64,000 bases of DNA from assembly GCA_963722575.1 (NCBI GenBank), contig CAVRNR010000022.1:1736001-1800000 (forward strand). Reading direction: 5' to 3'. The notes below the pieces were generated by a model that was not told the DNA's origin, did not search any database, and was given only the letters and a program-made list of their open reading frames with translations. Positions 9,082 to 17,918 of the stretch are shown here, in pieces. Position 1 is the first letter of the stretch; every line of letters begins with the position of its first letter. The translations under genes were made by a program, and so were the position numbers. The stretch comes from Fen-178 sp963722575 (GTDB taxonomy: Bacteria > Acidobacteriota > Terriglobia > Bryobacterales > Bryobacteraceae).

Positions 9082-11532
9082 GTGCTTCAGGACTTCATCT
9101 TCGGTCTCAAACTTCTTTTTAAGCAGCGCGCTTTCACGGCCGCGGCGCTGCTGACGCTGGCCCTCGCGATCGGCGCCAATACCGCCATTTTCACGGTCCT
9201 CGAAAACGTGGTTCTCCGGGGGCTGCCGTTCCCTCACGCCGAGCGACTGGTGACGATGTACAACATCTACCCCGGCGTGGGAGTCGACCGCGGCGCGAAC
9301 GGCGTCCCCGACTACCTGGACCGCCGCAAGATGACCAACGTGTTCACCGAAGTGGCGCTCATCGGGGGCGCCGGCTACGAAGTCGGGGCAGTGGGGTCCG
9401 CGCAGCGCATCCAGGGGCAAAATGTGACGCCCTCGTTCTTCCAGGTGCTGGGCGTGCGGCCGTTGCTTGGGCGCACGTTCACCGAAGAGGAGGCCGTCCT
9501 GGGCAAGGAGAAGGTCGCGGTGCTTACCGAGGGCTTGTGGAAGGACTTGTTCGCACGCGACCCGCGTGTGGCCGGTAAAGATATCCGCTTGAACGGCACA
9601 CCCTATCGCATTGTCGGGGTGATGCCGGCGACATTCGGGATCCCCGGGGACGACGATGTCCGCATCTATACCTCCTTCGCCTTCACCAAACAGCAGACCA
9701 GCGACCAGGCCCGGCACAGCAACAGTTGGGGGATGATAGCGCGGCTGAAGCCGGGCGTCACCCTGACCCAGGCGCAGGAGCGCATCGACGACCTGAACCG
9801 CCGCAACCTCGACCTCTTTCCGCAGTTTCGCCAACTGCTCATCAATGCGCGCTTCGCCACCAGGGTGGCCGGCTTGAAGGATGAACTGGTACGCGATATC
9901 CGGCCCACGCTGTATCTGCTGCAGATTGCGGTGGCGGCGGTGCTGCTCATCGGCTGCGTGAACCTGGCCAACCTGATGCTGGTGCGGTCCAACGTGCGCA
10001 TAAAGGAGTTTGCCATCCGCCACAGCCTGGGGGCCGACCGTTGGCGGCTGGCTCGCCAGTTGCTGACGGAAAGCGTGGCCCTCGCCCTGATGGGCGGCGC
10101 GCTGGGGGTCGCCTTTGCCTACGGCGGCGTGCGCCTGCTTTCCTACCTGGGCGTGAAAGACCTGCCGCGGGGCGCCACTATCGGCATCGACCCCGGCGCG
10201 CTGGCGTTCACCGCCGCCATCGCCCTGATCACCGGCATGGTGTTCGGCGGCGTGCCCCTGATCCACGTGCTCCGGCGGGATCTGAACGCGGTATTCCGCG
10301 GCAGTGAGCGAACGGGGACCGCCGCGCGCGGCGCAGTCTGGGTTCGTTCGACATTGGTAGTATGCCAATTCGCCTTCGCGTTCGTGCTGCTCATCGGAGC
10401 GGGGTTGCTCACCATGAGCTTTGCACGGCTGGCTCGGGTGGATCCGGGATTCCAGGCGGAAGACGTGGTCACGGCCCAGGTTGCTCTGCCGCGGGTTCGT
10501 TATGGGGACGACGCCCGCGCGCGGAATTTCTTCGCGGACCTGCTCGGGCGGCTGTCCGCGATTCCCGGTGTGAGCCGCGCCGGCGCCACCACGTATCTGC
10601 CGTTCACCGGCGAAGGAAACTCGAGCGTCATCGGGATCACGGGCCGCGCCCTCGCGCCGGGGGAGAACCCTCCGGTGCCCGGCTGGAATATCGCGACCCC
10701 GGGCTATTTGCAGGCCATGCGCATCCCGCTGATTCAGGGCCGCGACATCTCCGATTCCGACAGCGCCGACGCGCCGAAAGTCGTGCTGATCGACCAGTTC
10801 CTGGCGCGCAAGTATTTCCCCAAAGGCGACGCCATTGGCGCTAAGATCGACCGCGGAATCCAGCTTCCTGGAAACCCGCAAAAGCCCGACGAGTGCACCA
10901 TCGTGGGCGTGGTCGGCAGCGTCAAGACCGGCGACCTTGCCGAGAACGACCCCGTGGGGCAGATCTACTTTTCGTACAAGCAGTACGTGCCGCGAAGCGC
11001 GCACCTGGTGCTGCGGACCGAGCGCGACAACCCGCAACTGATTGCCGCCATCCGCCGCACGCTGCACGAGGCGGACCCGGAGCTGCCGTTGTTCGACGTC
11101 AAGACCATGCCCGAACGGTTGGCGGCTTCGTTGACGAACCAGCGCGCGGCGATGGCCCTATGCCTGATCTTCGCGGGCCTGGCGGTGCTGCTGGCGGCCG
11201 TCGGCATCTATGGCGTGCTGGCGTACTCGGTCGATCAGCGCACGCGCGAGTTCGGCATTCGCGTGGCCCTGGGCGCCGGCGGTCGGGAAGTGGTCGGCAT
11301 GGTGGTGGGGCAGGGCCTGCGCATGGCTGGTTTGGGATTGGCGGCGGGGGCGGCGGGCGCTTTCGCTCTGACGCGCATGATGTCGGCCCTGTTATTCGAT
11401 GTGCGCCCGTCGGACCCGGCGGTATTTGTGGCGGTCGCGGCCGTGCTCGGCGCGGTGGCGGCGGTAGCTTCGTTGATCCCGTCGGCGCGGGCGGCACGCA
11501 TTCCGGCCGCCGTGGCGCTCCGCTACGAATGA
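9082..11532 (+). CDS. ADOP-family ABC-type permease (MacB/FtsX-like, duplicated)
   Basis: An 816-residue membrane protein of the acidobacterial duplicated orphan permease type (TIGR03434). The N-terminus 'LQDFIFGLKLLFKQRAFTAAA' and first helix 'LLTLALAIGANTAIFTVL' are followed by a MacB-like periplasmic domain and a three-helix FtsX domain ('AVAAVLLIGCVNLANLMLVR'). A second copy of the same arrangement ends in 'GLAVLLAAVGIYGVLAYSV' and 'FGIRVALGAG'. GTG 9082 is chosen because the family begins with this LQDF-like motif; an upstream in-frame GTG at 8995 would add 29 residues. No ATPase gene is adjacent, which is normal for this family. Substrate unknown; macrolide or lipoprotein export is only the general MacB analogy. 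Confidence 0.85.
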   Translation: MLQDFIFGLKLLFKQRAFTAAALLTLALAIGANTAIFTVLENVVLRGLPFPHAERLVTMYNIYPGVGVDRGANGVPDYLDRRKMTNVFTEVALIGGAGYEVGAVGSAQRIQGQNVTPSFFQVLGVRPLLGRTFTEEEAVLGKEKVAVLTEGLWKDLFARDPRVAGKDIRLNGTPYRIVGVMPATFGIPGDDDVRIYTSFAFTKQQTSDQARHSNSWGMIARLKPGVTLTQAQERIDDLNRRNLDLFPQFRQLLINARFATRVAGLKDELVRDIRPTLYLLQIAVAAVLLIGCVNLANLMLVRSNVRIKEFAIRHSLGADRWRLARQLLTESVALALMGGALGVAFAYGGVRLLSYLGVKDLPRGATIGIDPGALAFTAAIALITGMVFGGVPLIHVLRRDLNAVFRGSERTGTAARGAVWVRSTLVVCQFAFAFVLLIGAGLLTMSFARLARVDPGFQAEDVVTAQVALPRVRYGDDARARNFFADLLGRLSAIPGVSRAGATTYLPFTGEGNSSVIGITGRALAPGENPPVPGWNIATPGYLQAMRIPLIQGRDISDSDSADAPKVVLIDQFLARKYFPKGDAIGAKIDRGIQLPGNPQKPDECTIVGVVGSVKTGDLAENDPVGQIYFSYKQYVPRSAHLVLRTERDNPQLIAAIRRTLHEADPELPLFDVKTMPERLAASLTNQRAAMALCLIFAGLAVLLAAVGIYGVLAYSVDQRTREFGIRVALGAGGREVVGMVVGQGLRMAGLGLAAGAAGAFALTRMMSALLFDVRPSDPAVFVAVAAVLGAVAAVASLIPSARAARIPAAVALRYE

Positions 11533-11536
11533 CGCC

Positions 11537-12289
11537 TCAGTTCACAACCTGCGCGGTCAGCACCACGAACAGGGCCGATTCCGCCACGCTCACGCGCCCA
11601 ATCACTACCTTCTGTCCCTGCTTGATGTCCACATCCGCCTGAAGGCCCACGTTGGTGTAGGTATACTGCCCTGGGCTTGACTGCACTGGAATATTGCAGT
11701 CCAGGTTCAGTTTGTCAATTCGAATTGTGGTTTCATCGCTCCCTATGCCGGCCGAGGCAATCCTAAATTGCGTCCTCACGGGCGGCGTATTGGTACCGAT
11801 CTGCGTTGCGCGGCTCGAACTGCTGGTCGATGCCGACTGTCCAACCCGCGTCCGCAGCGCCAAGGTGTCCAGCAAGCGATAGCTCTTGAACGCGAATGCG
11901 TTCTTGAGTTGCGCCACCACGCCATCCAGCTCCTTCGGCATGACGCCCGGCTCCGTGCCGGCGGTCTCGTTCCCGATCAACAGGTAGGCGGTCATTTCGA
12001 TGTTCTTCGATGCGGCCGAGGGCACATCCAGCCGCTGAATGGCCTCTTGGATAGCCGTCATCGTCGCCTCGGAGGTTGTCTCCACCGCCAGCGCGTGCAT
12101 ATCGGAGTCCGGCCGAACCGAGGCGTTAAACACACCTAGCAGGTTGGCCACATGGGCCGGGTCGGCGTATTTCAGCAGGAACAGCTTCTGAACGTGCGGC
12201 GCCGCCGCCGGCGGAGGCGCTTTGGGTTGGGCTTCCTGCGCCGCCAGAGGCAGCGCAATCAACAATAGCGCGAACAGTAATCGCTTCAT
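11537..12289 (-). CDS. secreted protein with secretin N-like fold, in sigma/anti-sigma operon
   Basis: A 250-residue protein with a clear signal peptide ('LLFALLLIALPLAAQ') and a proline-rich linker. The segment 'VQKLFLLKYADPAHVANLLGVF' and 'HALAVETTSEATMTAIQEAIQRLD' resembles the secretin_N/NolW-type domain of type II/III secretins ('lKyada..va.lL...i..D.rtn.lvv..t......i...i..lD'). No secretin barrel follows. It starts 3 bases after the anti-sigma gene, so it is probably transcribed with the ECF sigma factor and may be part of its target or sensing circuit. Function unknown. Confidence 0.6.
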   Translation of the reverse strand: MKRLLFALLLIALPLAAQEAQPKAPPPAAAPHVQKLFLLKYADPAHVANLLGVFNASVRPDSDMHALAVETTSEATMTAIQEAIQRLDVPSAASKNIEMTAYLLIGNETAGTEPGVMPKELDGVVAQLKNAFAFKSYRLLDTLALRTRVGQSASTSSSSRATQIGTNTPPVRTQFRIASAGIGSDETTIRIDKLNLDCNIPVQSSPGQYTYTNVGLQADVDIKQGQKVVIGRVSVAESALFVVLTAQVVN

Positions 12290-12292
12290 GGA

Positions 12293-12847
12293 TCATTCTC
12301 CTCGTTTTCTGTCTGCAATCCAGTAAATGACGACGTTGGGGTCGTCGGTCTGCAACTTGACTATCAGAGGTTCCGAGTCGGGGGTGTCGGGCACCTTGGG
12401 CCGCACCACACGCCGCGCCACTCTTCGATGGGGCGGCGGCGGGACCACTGGCTCGCGAACAACGACAGCCGGCGGATGATTCGCCGCCACGACGGGCGCG
12501 CGACGTTCCGGCGCCCGCACCGGCCGCAGCGCCAGCATTACCAGCAAAGCCGCCACGGCGGCAGCCAGCCCATAACCCCAGGCCCGCCGCCGGGCCCAGA
12601 GGGCACCCCGCCGCCGTTTCTGCTCCAACTCCGCCATCACCCGCGCGCGCACGGCCGAGAAGTGCGCCGGCGCCAGAGGTTCGTCGTGGGCTTCCCTCAG
12701 CAACGCCAGGCTCTGCTTCAACCCGGATGCCAGCACCTGGCACGCGGCACACTCCCCGAGGTGCCGTTCCACTTCCGCCGCCTCCGCGGGCGGCAGGTCG
12801 CCTCCCGCATGGAGGGCGACGCGTTCTTCCCAATCGCTGCAATTCAT
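12293..12847 (-). CDS. zinc-finger anti-sigma factor, single-pass membrane
   Basis: 184 residues. The N-terminal zf-HC2 anti-sigma motif is complete ('VERHLGECAACQVLAS', His-x3-Cys-x2-Cys). A transmembrane helix follows near residues 84-105 ('YGLAAAVAALLVMLALRP'), and then a Pro/Arg-rich extracytoplasmic tail. It would hold the upstream ECF sigma factor inactive at the membrane. Its ATG overlaps the sigma stop codon (ATGA), the usual coupling of a sigma/anti-sigma pair. Confidence 0.85.
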   Translation of the reverse strand: MNCSDWEERVALHAGGDLPPAEAAEVERHLGECAACQVLASGLKQSLALLREAHDEPLAPAHFSAVRARVMAELEQKRRRGALWARRRAWGYGLAAAVAALLVMLALRPVRAPERRAPVVAANHPPAVVVREPVVPPPPHRRVARRVVRPKVPDTPDSEPLIVKLQTDDPNVVIYWIADRKRGE

Positions 12848-13425
12848 GTCCGCCTCCTGAAGTAGCGTTCCAGGAAATCCCTTACTTTCACGCGCGCCTT
12901 GCTGACTTGGGAACGCACGGTTGCCTCGGTGGTTCCCAACGCCCGCGCCACCTCTTCGGTCGAAAGCCCTTCCAGATCCCGCAGCACCAGCACGGCGCGC
13001 TCCTTTTCGGAGAGCATGCGGAGACTCATCTCCAGCGCGCGGCGGCGTTCCGTCGCTATAGCGGTTCGCTGCGGATCGGCGGTGAGCGCCGGAAGTTCGG
13101 CGGCATCCTCCACGGGGGCCGAGACGCGCCGCTTGCGTCGCGCATCATGGCACACGTTGACCGTCACCCGATACAGCCATGCCGAAAGGTTGCCCGACGC
13201 TCCCACCTTGTTCAGGTTCCGGTACAGCCTGAGAAACACTTCCTGCGAGGCATCCTGCGCGTCTTCGAGGTCCCCGAGCAGACGAAGCGCCGTCACCAGC
13301 ACCAGCCGCTCGTACTGCCGCATGAGCCGATCGAAAGCGGCCAGGTAGCCCGCCTCGGCAGCCTCCACGGAGCCGTCCATCGGACCAACCGTCGCCAGCA
13401 GGGCCAGGGCTTTCATCCTTTCCAT
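12844..13425 (-). CDS. ECF-type RNA polymerase sigma factor
   Basis: 193 residues from ATG 13425. Longer in-frame starts up to 13701 would run through the divergent CFA-synthase gene and are rejected. Sigma region 2 is visible as 'FDRLMRQYERLVLVTALRLLG' and 'AQDASQEVFLRLYRNL', with 'LSAWLYRVTVNVCHDARRKR'. Region 4 is 'LSEKERAVLVLRDLEGLSTE' followed by 'VARALGTTEATVRSQVSKAR', a helix-turn-helix. It heads an operon with the membrane anti-sigma factor and a secreted protein. The stimulus is unknown. Confidence 0.92.
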   Translation of the reverse strand: MERMKALALLATVGPMDGSVEAAEAGYLAAFDRLMRQYERLVLVTALRLLGDLEDAQDASQEVFLRLYRNLNKVGASGNLSAWLYRVTVNVCHDARRKRRVSAPVEDAAELPALTADPQRTAIATERRRALEMSLRMLSEKERAVLVLRDLEGLSTEEVARALGTTEATVRSQVSKARVKVRDFLERYFRRRT

Positions 13426-13522
13426 AAGACAAAACTGTTGCGGCCCCGAAAGCGTGTATATGAATTTTCGCACTTGAATCCCGCGCCCGATTGGGCTACT
13501 ACTGTAACCAGGGGATTCCATC

Positions 13523-14731
13523 ATGCCCATGGAAGCTGGCGAGCTGGGCAGCCGGAACAATCGCCCAAGCCTGGCCCTTTCCGCCGCGCCTGCCTGGCGC
13601 GCCGTTTTCCGCGATGGAACCGTGCGCCAGTCCGGCGACGGCCCTCCCGCATTTACATTCCGCGTGCCCTCGGAAAGCGCGCTGGAGCGCCTTCTGGCCA
13701 CGGACGCCTATTCCGCCGCGATGGCGTTTGTTCGCGGCGAGTTCGACGTGGAAGGCGACTTGGCCGCCGCCATACGCTTGAAGGGCTGGCAGCCGCGGAG
13801 CAGTCTCCGCAACCGCCTGTTGACAGTCATCGCCCGCTCGGCCACCGCCCTGGAGAGCGTCTTCCAGAGCAAGGCGCAAACCGCCCGTCACATCCGGTTT
13901 CACTACGACCGCTCGAACGATTTTTACCGCCTGTTCCTCGACCCGCGCATGGTCTACTCCTGCGCCTATTTCCGCACGCCGGAGATGCCCCTCGACGAAG
14001 CCCAGCTCGCCAAGCTGGACCACATCTGCCGCAAGCTCGACGTTCAGCCCGGCGAACGTTTCCTGGACATCGGCTGCGGATGGGGCGCGCTGCTGGCTCA
14101 CGCGGCCGGCCGTTACGGCGCTGCCGCCACTGGCTGCACCATCAGCCGCGCGCAATACGATTTCGCCCGCGCGCGGCTGGAGGGCCGCGCGCAAGTCCTG
14201 GGGTTGGACTATCGCGATCTCACGGGCCAGTACGATAAGATCGCCTCGGTGGGCATGTTCGAGCACGTGGGCCTGCGCCGCGCGCCCCAATACTTCCGCA
14301 AAATGGCCGCGCTGCTCACGCCGGACGGTTTGTTCCTCAACCACGCCATTGCGCGCCCGCAAAGCTTCGAGGATGACGCCGGCAGCCTGTTCGTGCGCCG
14401 CAGAATCTTCCCCGGAGGCCAGTTCATCCACCTCTCGGAGACCATTCGCGAAGCCGAAAACGCCGGTTTCGAAGTGCTCGACGTGGAGAACCTGCGCCCC
14501 CATTACGCCCGTACGTGCCGGCTCTGGCAAGAGCGCCTGACGGCCAACCGCGAGGCCGCCTTACGCGTGGCGGACGAGCCCACGTTCCGCGCCTGGCGCC
14601 TATGGCTGGCCGCTTCCTCGCTCAGCTTCGAGGAAGGCATCAGCAGCGTCTACCAGGTCCTGATGGCCAAGCGCGGCTCCGCCCGCCGCCCGCTCACGCG
14701 GGAATATATGTATGGAAAGGGCGGGGACTGA
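13523..14731 (+). CDS. cfa: cyclopropane-fatty-acyl-phospholipid synthase family methyltransferase
   Basis: A 402-residue SAM-dependent enzyme expected to modify unsaturated acyl chains of membrane phospholipids. The C-terminal Mycolic_acid_cyclopropane-synthase domain has 'HYDRSNDFYRLFLDPRMVYS', the SAM loop 'FLDIGCGWGALLAHAA' and 'GMFEHVG'. The N-terminal about 110 residues resemble the small N-domain of CfaS. It is divergent from the sigma operon, with about 100 bases between. Its stop is 6 bases from a decayed gyrB fragment, so it marks the left edge of the layered gyrB region. Confidence 0.9.
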   Translation: MPMEAGELGSRNNRPSLALSAAPAWRAVFRDGTVRQSGDGPPAFTFRVPSESALERLLATDAYSAAMAFVRGEFDVEGDLAAAIRLKGWQPRSSLRNRLLTVIARSATALESVFQSKAQTARHIRFHYDRSNDFYRLFLDPRMVYSCAYFRTPEMPLDEAQLAKLDHICRKLDVQPGERFLDIGCGWGALLAHAAGRYGAAATGCTISRAQYDFARARLEGRAQVLGLDYRDLTGQYDKIASVGMFEHVGLRRAPQYFRKMAALLTPDGLFLNHAIARPQSFEDDAGSLFVRRRIFPGGQFIHLSETIREAENAGFEVLDVENLRPHYARTCRLWQERLTANREAALRVADEPTFRAWRLWLAASSLSFEEGISSVYQVLMAKRGSARRPLTREYMYGKGGD

Positions 14732-14737
14732 GCCGAT

Positions 14738-14908
14738 CTACACGTCCAGGTTCTTGACGTCCAGCGCGTTCTCTTCGATGGACTTGCGGCGGGACTCGAC
14801 ATCCTCGCGCATGAGCTCGGTCATGTGCCGTAAGAAGAACGTCGGCAGCAGCGTGCGGATTTGCGAGCCGTCCACGCCGGCGTCGGTCACGATGATGACT
14901 TTGCCGTG
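14738..14908 (-). pseudogene. gyrB': decayed gyrB remnant with internal deletion
   Basis: Read on the minus strand this gives 'HGKVIIVTDAGVDGSQIRTL', then a short stretch joining to 'EDVESRRKSIEENALDVKNLDV' and a stop. These match two separate parts of intact GyrB (the DADVDGSHIRTLL Toprim region and the last about 20 residues) fused in frame after loss of everything between. Several substitutions, for example DADVDGSH to DAGVDGSQ, mark it as older than the remnant at 17555. It has the same orientation as the live gyrB. It cannot encode a working gyrase subunit. Confidence 0.85.
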
Positions 14909-14911
14909 ACG

Positions 14912-15085
14912 AAGCCGGATTCAGCCGTGATCCACAACAACTTGGGGGGCGCGTTCTCGCTGCAGCCCGGCCGATTGCGGGAGGCCATTGAAGAATACAG
15001 AACGGCGCTGCGGCTCCAACCCGACTATCCGGACGCCCGCTACAACCTGGGAATGGCGCTCGCGAAGAGCAAGGATGGCAACTAA
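14912..15085 (+). pseudogene. C-terminal fragment of a TPR protein
   Basis: About 57 codons read 'PDSAVIHNNLGGAF' and 'EEYRTALRLQPDYPDARYNL' before 'GMALAKSKDGN' and a stop. These are two tetratricopeptide helices with no start or N-terminal part. The fragment is joined directly to the gyrB remnant, indicating a rearrangement junction rather than a gene. From 15086 to 15212 I see no gene and no recognisable TPP riboswitch before thiS. Confidence 0.6.
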
Positions 15086-15212
15086 CTAAGAAAGTGTTCG
15101 GGCAACGCATCCTCTGTCGCCCCGTCTGCGATAATCGGATTAAGTGTCCGGCCCCGCGCCGAGTGATTTCGCAATCGGACCGGGTGCCGTTATTCCGCTG
15201 GGGGTATCCTCC

Positions 15213-15413
15213 ATGGATCTTGTAGTCAACGGCGAGTCGTATCGCTACAACGGACAGGCGACCATCGCCGATCTCCTTCTGGAGTGCCAGGCCGAGGCTG
15301 GACGAACGGCCGTCATGGTCAACGGCGACATCGTGCGCAAGAGCAGATTCGACGCCGTCAGGCTCTCGGACGGCGATCATGTGGAACTGATCGTGATCGC
15401 CGCGGGAGGATAG
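15213..15413 (+). CDS. thiS: thiamine biosynthesis sulfur carrier ThiS
   Basis: 66 residues with the ubiquitin-like fold of ThiS and the essential C-terminal Gly-Gly ('HVELIVIAAGG'), which is adenylated and thiocarboxylated to deliver sulfur for the thiazole ring. ATG 15213 is chosen because it begins 'MDLVVNGESYRYNG', the normal ThiS N-terminus. The gene is 3 bases upstream of thiG, forming a thiSGH operon. thiF, thiE and thiC are not in the window. Confidence 0.9.
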   Translation: MDLVVNGESYRYNGQATIADLLLECQAEAGRTAVMVNGDIVRKSRFDAVRLSDGDHVELIVIAAGG

Positions 15414-15416
15414 GCG

Positions 15417-16205
15417 ATGACTGACGGCCTCAAACTGGGTGATCGGATTTTCTCCTCGCGGCTTCTGCTGGGTACGGGCAAGTTCTCAAGTACCGACGCC
15501 ATGATCCGCGCCGTTCGCGCCTCGGGGGCGGAACTGGTTACCGTAGCGCTCCGGCGTTTCCATCCCGGCCGGCCGGTGGACGATGTGCTCGCGCCGCTCG
15601 CGGCGATCGAGGGTTTGACGCTGGTCCCCAACACTTCCGGCGCCAGGGACGCTGGTGAGGCTGTCCGGGCCGCGCGACTCGGCCGCGAGCTGTGCGGCAG
15701 TCTCTTCGTCAAGCTCGAGATCCACCCCAACCCGCATCACCTGCTGCCCGATCCCATCGAAACCTTCGAGGCGGCGAAGATCCTGGTCGGTGAGGGATTC
15801 CTGGTCCTACCTTATATGCCCGCCGATCCGGTTTTGGCTAAGCGCCTGGAAGAGATCGGCTGCGCCGCCGTCATGCCGCTCGGCGCGGCCATTGGCAGCG
15901 GGCAGGGGCTGACCACGATGTCCATGCTGAAGCTCATCATCCGCGACGCCTCCGTGCCCGTCATCGTGGACGCGGGCCTGCGTTCGCCCTCCGAGGCCGC
16001 CCTGACGATGGAAATCGGCGGCGATGCCGTCCTGGTCAACAGCGCCATCGCCGCGGCGGAGAATCCCGAACTCATGGCCAGCGCCTTCGCCGCCGCCGTC
16101 CGGGCCGGCCGCGACGCCTGGAAAGCGGGACTGATGCCCCAAAGCGATGTGGCGCTCGCCACAAGCCCGCTTACCGCGTTTCTCGCCGGTGGAGAGGCCG
16201 AATGA
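15417..16205 (+). CDS. thiG: thiazole synthase ThiG
   Basis: A 262-residue TIM-barrel enzyme that assembles the thiazole phosphate of thiamine from deoxyxylulose phosphate, dehydroglycine and ThiS-thiocarboxylate. The motifs 'FSSRLLLGTGKFSS', 'KLEIHPNPHHLLPDPIET', 'AAVMPLGAAIGSGQGL' and 'PVIVDAGLRSPSEAALTMEI' with 'GGDAVLVNSAIA' are all typical of ThiG. It overlaps thiH by 4 bases (ATGA). Confidence 0.95.
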   Translation: MTDGLKLGDRIFSSRLLLGTGKFSSTDAMIRAVRASGAELVTVALRRFHPGRPVDDVLAPLAAIEGLTLVPNTSGARDAGEAVRAARLGRELCGSLFVKLEIHPNPHHLLPDPIETFEAAKILVGEGFLVLPYMPADPVLAKRLEEIGCAAVMPLGAAIGSGQGLTTMSMLKLIIRDASVPVIVDAGLRSPSEAALTMEIGGDAVLVNSAIAAAENPELMASAFAAAVRAGRDAWKAGLMPQSDVALATSPLTAFLAGGEAE

Positions 16206-17341
16206 GCGCCGCTTCTCCGGACTGGCTTGACCCGCTCCCCTGGCTGGATCTGGCCCGAGCGGCCGACCCATCCATGGTGGAATGCTCCTGGCGCGCGGGC
16301 GAGCCCGGAATTCGCGAGTTTGCCGCCCTCCTGTCTCCCGCCGCCGCGAGTCGCATGGAAGCCCTGGCCCAACGCGCGCTGGCCTTGACTCGCCGCCATT
16401 TCGGACGGGCCATCTCGCTCTATGCCCCGCTTTATTTATCCAACTACTGCCCGGCGCGCTGTACCTACTGCGGCTTCTCCGCCGGCCTCAGGATCGCGCG
16501 CCACAAGTTGACCCCGGCGGAATTGGAAGCCGAGTTGTCCGCCATGAAGGATCTTGGAATCGAGGAGATCCTGCTGCTGACCGGCGACCGGGCGGCCGTC
16601 GCCGATTACCCCTATGTCCGGGATTGCGTTCGTCTGGCTGCCGCGCGATTTCCCAATGTCGCGGTGGAAGTCTTTCCGATGTCCGTGGACGAGTATCGGG
16701 GCTTGTCGGCGGCTGGCTGCACGGCGGTCACGCTCTACCAGGAGACTTACGACCCCGTGCGCTACGAGCAGTCGCACCTCAGTGGGCCGAAGCGCGATTA
16801 CCATAGCCGCCTGGACGCCCCCGCGCGCGCCCTGGCCGGCGGCATCCGCGTAGCCGGATTGGGTGCGTTGCTGGGCCTGGGAGAGCCCCTGTTCGACCTG
16901 ATCGGCCTGTTCCAGCACGCCACCCATCTGCGGGGCGCGTTCTGGAAGGGCGGGGTCGCCATCTCCTTCCCGCGCCTGCGGCCGGAACCGGGAGGATACA
17001 CCGCGGCGCTCCCGGTGGACCAGAAATTCCTGGCGCAGGCCATCTTCGCCTTTCGGATCTGCCTGCCCGATGTGCCCCTGTTGCTCTCCACGCGCGAGAG
17101 CCCGCGCTTCCGCGACGGCATGGCCGGTGTAGGTATCTCGAAGATGAGCGTTGCCAGCCGCACCACGGTCGGCGGCTACGATCTGGAAACCGTCCCCTCC
17201 GGCTCGCAATTCGATATCAACGACCACCGCGGCGTCACCGCCTTCTGCGCCGCCTTGGAGGCCAAGGGGTTGCAGCCCGTCTTCAAGAACTGGGACGCTG
17301 CCTATCGGGAAGATACGGCCTCTGTCGGAACGGCGCGGTGA
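16202..17341 (+). CDS. thiH: 2-iminoacetate synthase ThiH (radical SAM tyrosine lyase)
   Basis: A 379-residue radical-SAM enzyme that cleaves tyrosine to dehydroglycine for ThiG. The [4Fe-4S] motif is 'YCPARCTYCGFSAG' (Cys-x3-Cys-x2-Cys) near residue 85, and 'QETYDPVRYEQSHLSGPKRD' is a family signature. The C-terminal domain is complete. Its oxygen sensitivity is family knowledge and suggests growth with limited oxygen. From 17342 to 17554 I find no gene; the gyrB 3' remnant follows. Confidence 0.93.
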   Translation: MSAASPDWLDPLPWLDLARAADPSMVECSWRAGEPGIREFAALLSPAAASRMEALAQRALALTRRHFGRAISLYAPLYLSNYCPARCTYCGFSAGLRIARHKLTPAELEAELSAMKDLGIEEILLLTGDRAAVADYPYVRDCVRLAAARFPNVAVEVFPMSVDEYRGLSAAGCTAVTLYQETYDPVRYEQSHLSGPKRDYHSRLDAPARALAGGIRVAGLGALLGLGEPLFDLIGLFQHATHLRGAFWKGGVAISFPRLRPEPGGYTAALPVDQKFLAQAIFAFRICLPDVPLLLSTRESPRFRDGMAGVGISKMSVASRTTVGGYDLETVPSGSQFDINDHRGVTAFCAALEAKGLQPVFKNWDAAYREDTASVGTAR

Positions 17342-17554
17342 ACCCGGCCACGCAACCCGTTGTCGGTCTCTAACTGATTCTGACGGAACCCTCGGCGGCT
17401 ACCGCCTGGCACGGCTTCCGGAAGCGATCGCGGTTGGAGAGGTGCTGGTGTTCGTCGACGGCTCCCCACGGAAACAGAAGGGCCACAAGCGCGAAACTCC
17501 ATTCAGCGAATTGTGGCGGAACGCGGCACCGGCAGACTGAGACTCCGCGCCGCT

Positions 17555-17906
17555 TTACACGTCCAGGTTCTTCACGTCCAGCGCGTTCTCTTCGATGAAC
17601 TTGCGGCGGCTCTCCACGTCCTCGCCCATGAGCGTCGAGAAGATCTCTTCGCACTCCACGGCGTCCTCCAGCCGCACTTGCAGCAGCGTGCGCTTGGCGG
17701 GGTTCATGGTGGTCTCGGCAAGCTGCTCGGCGTTCATTTCGCCGAGGCCCTTGTAGCGCTGCACGGAGGCGTCCTTCTTGCCTTCGTTCTTGACGTAGTT
17801 CAGCAGATCCAGCCAGTTCGGCTGCGCATCGCGCCGTTCGCTCTTCACCACCACGAAGGGCGGTTCGTTGAAGCGCGCAATGGCGCGGGCCAGCGCGCGG
17901 AAGCGC
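17555..17906 (-). pseudogene. gyrB': gyrB 3'-end remnant, near-identical to intact gyrB
   Basis: The minus strand encodes the last about 115 residues of GyrB up to 'ENALDVKNLDV' and a TAA stop. The DNA matches 22764-23116 with only a few differences: the stop region, one 7-base stretch around 17826-17832, and one T/C. The match ends sharply at about 17906, and the stop of the next gene begins at 17919. No start codon or upstream gyrB sequence is present. The high identity means a recent duplication or continuing gene conversion with the live copy. Confidence 0.9.
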
Positions 17907-17918
17907 CGGGTTGTCTAC

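Noticed and set aside
9067..11067. A 666-codon open frame on the minus strand opposite the ADOP permease
   Set aside because: It is the complement of a strongly supported gene in a high-GC region, has no domain resemblance and has His/Gln-rich antisense composition.
12727..14238. A 503-codon plus-strand open frame crossing the sigma factor and cfa
   Set aside because: It overlaps three well-supported genes in other frames and shows no family similarity.
15086..15212. TPP riboswitch before thiSGH
   Set aside because: No thi-box core (CTGAGA or ACCTGA-type elements) could be found upstream of thiS.
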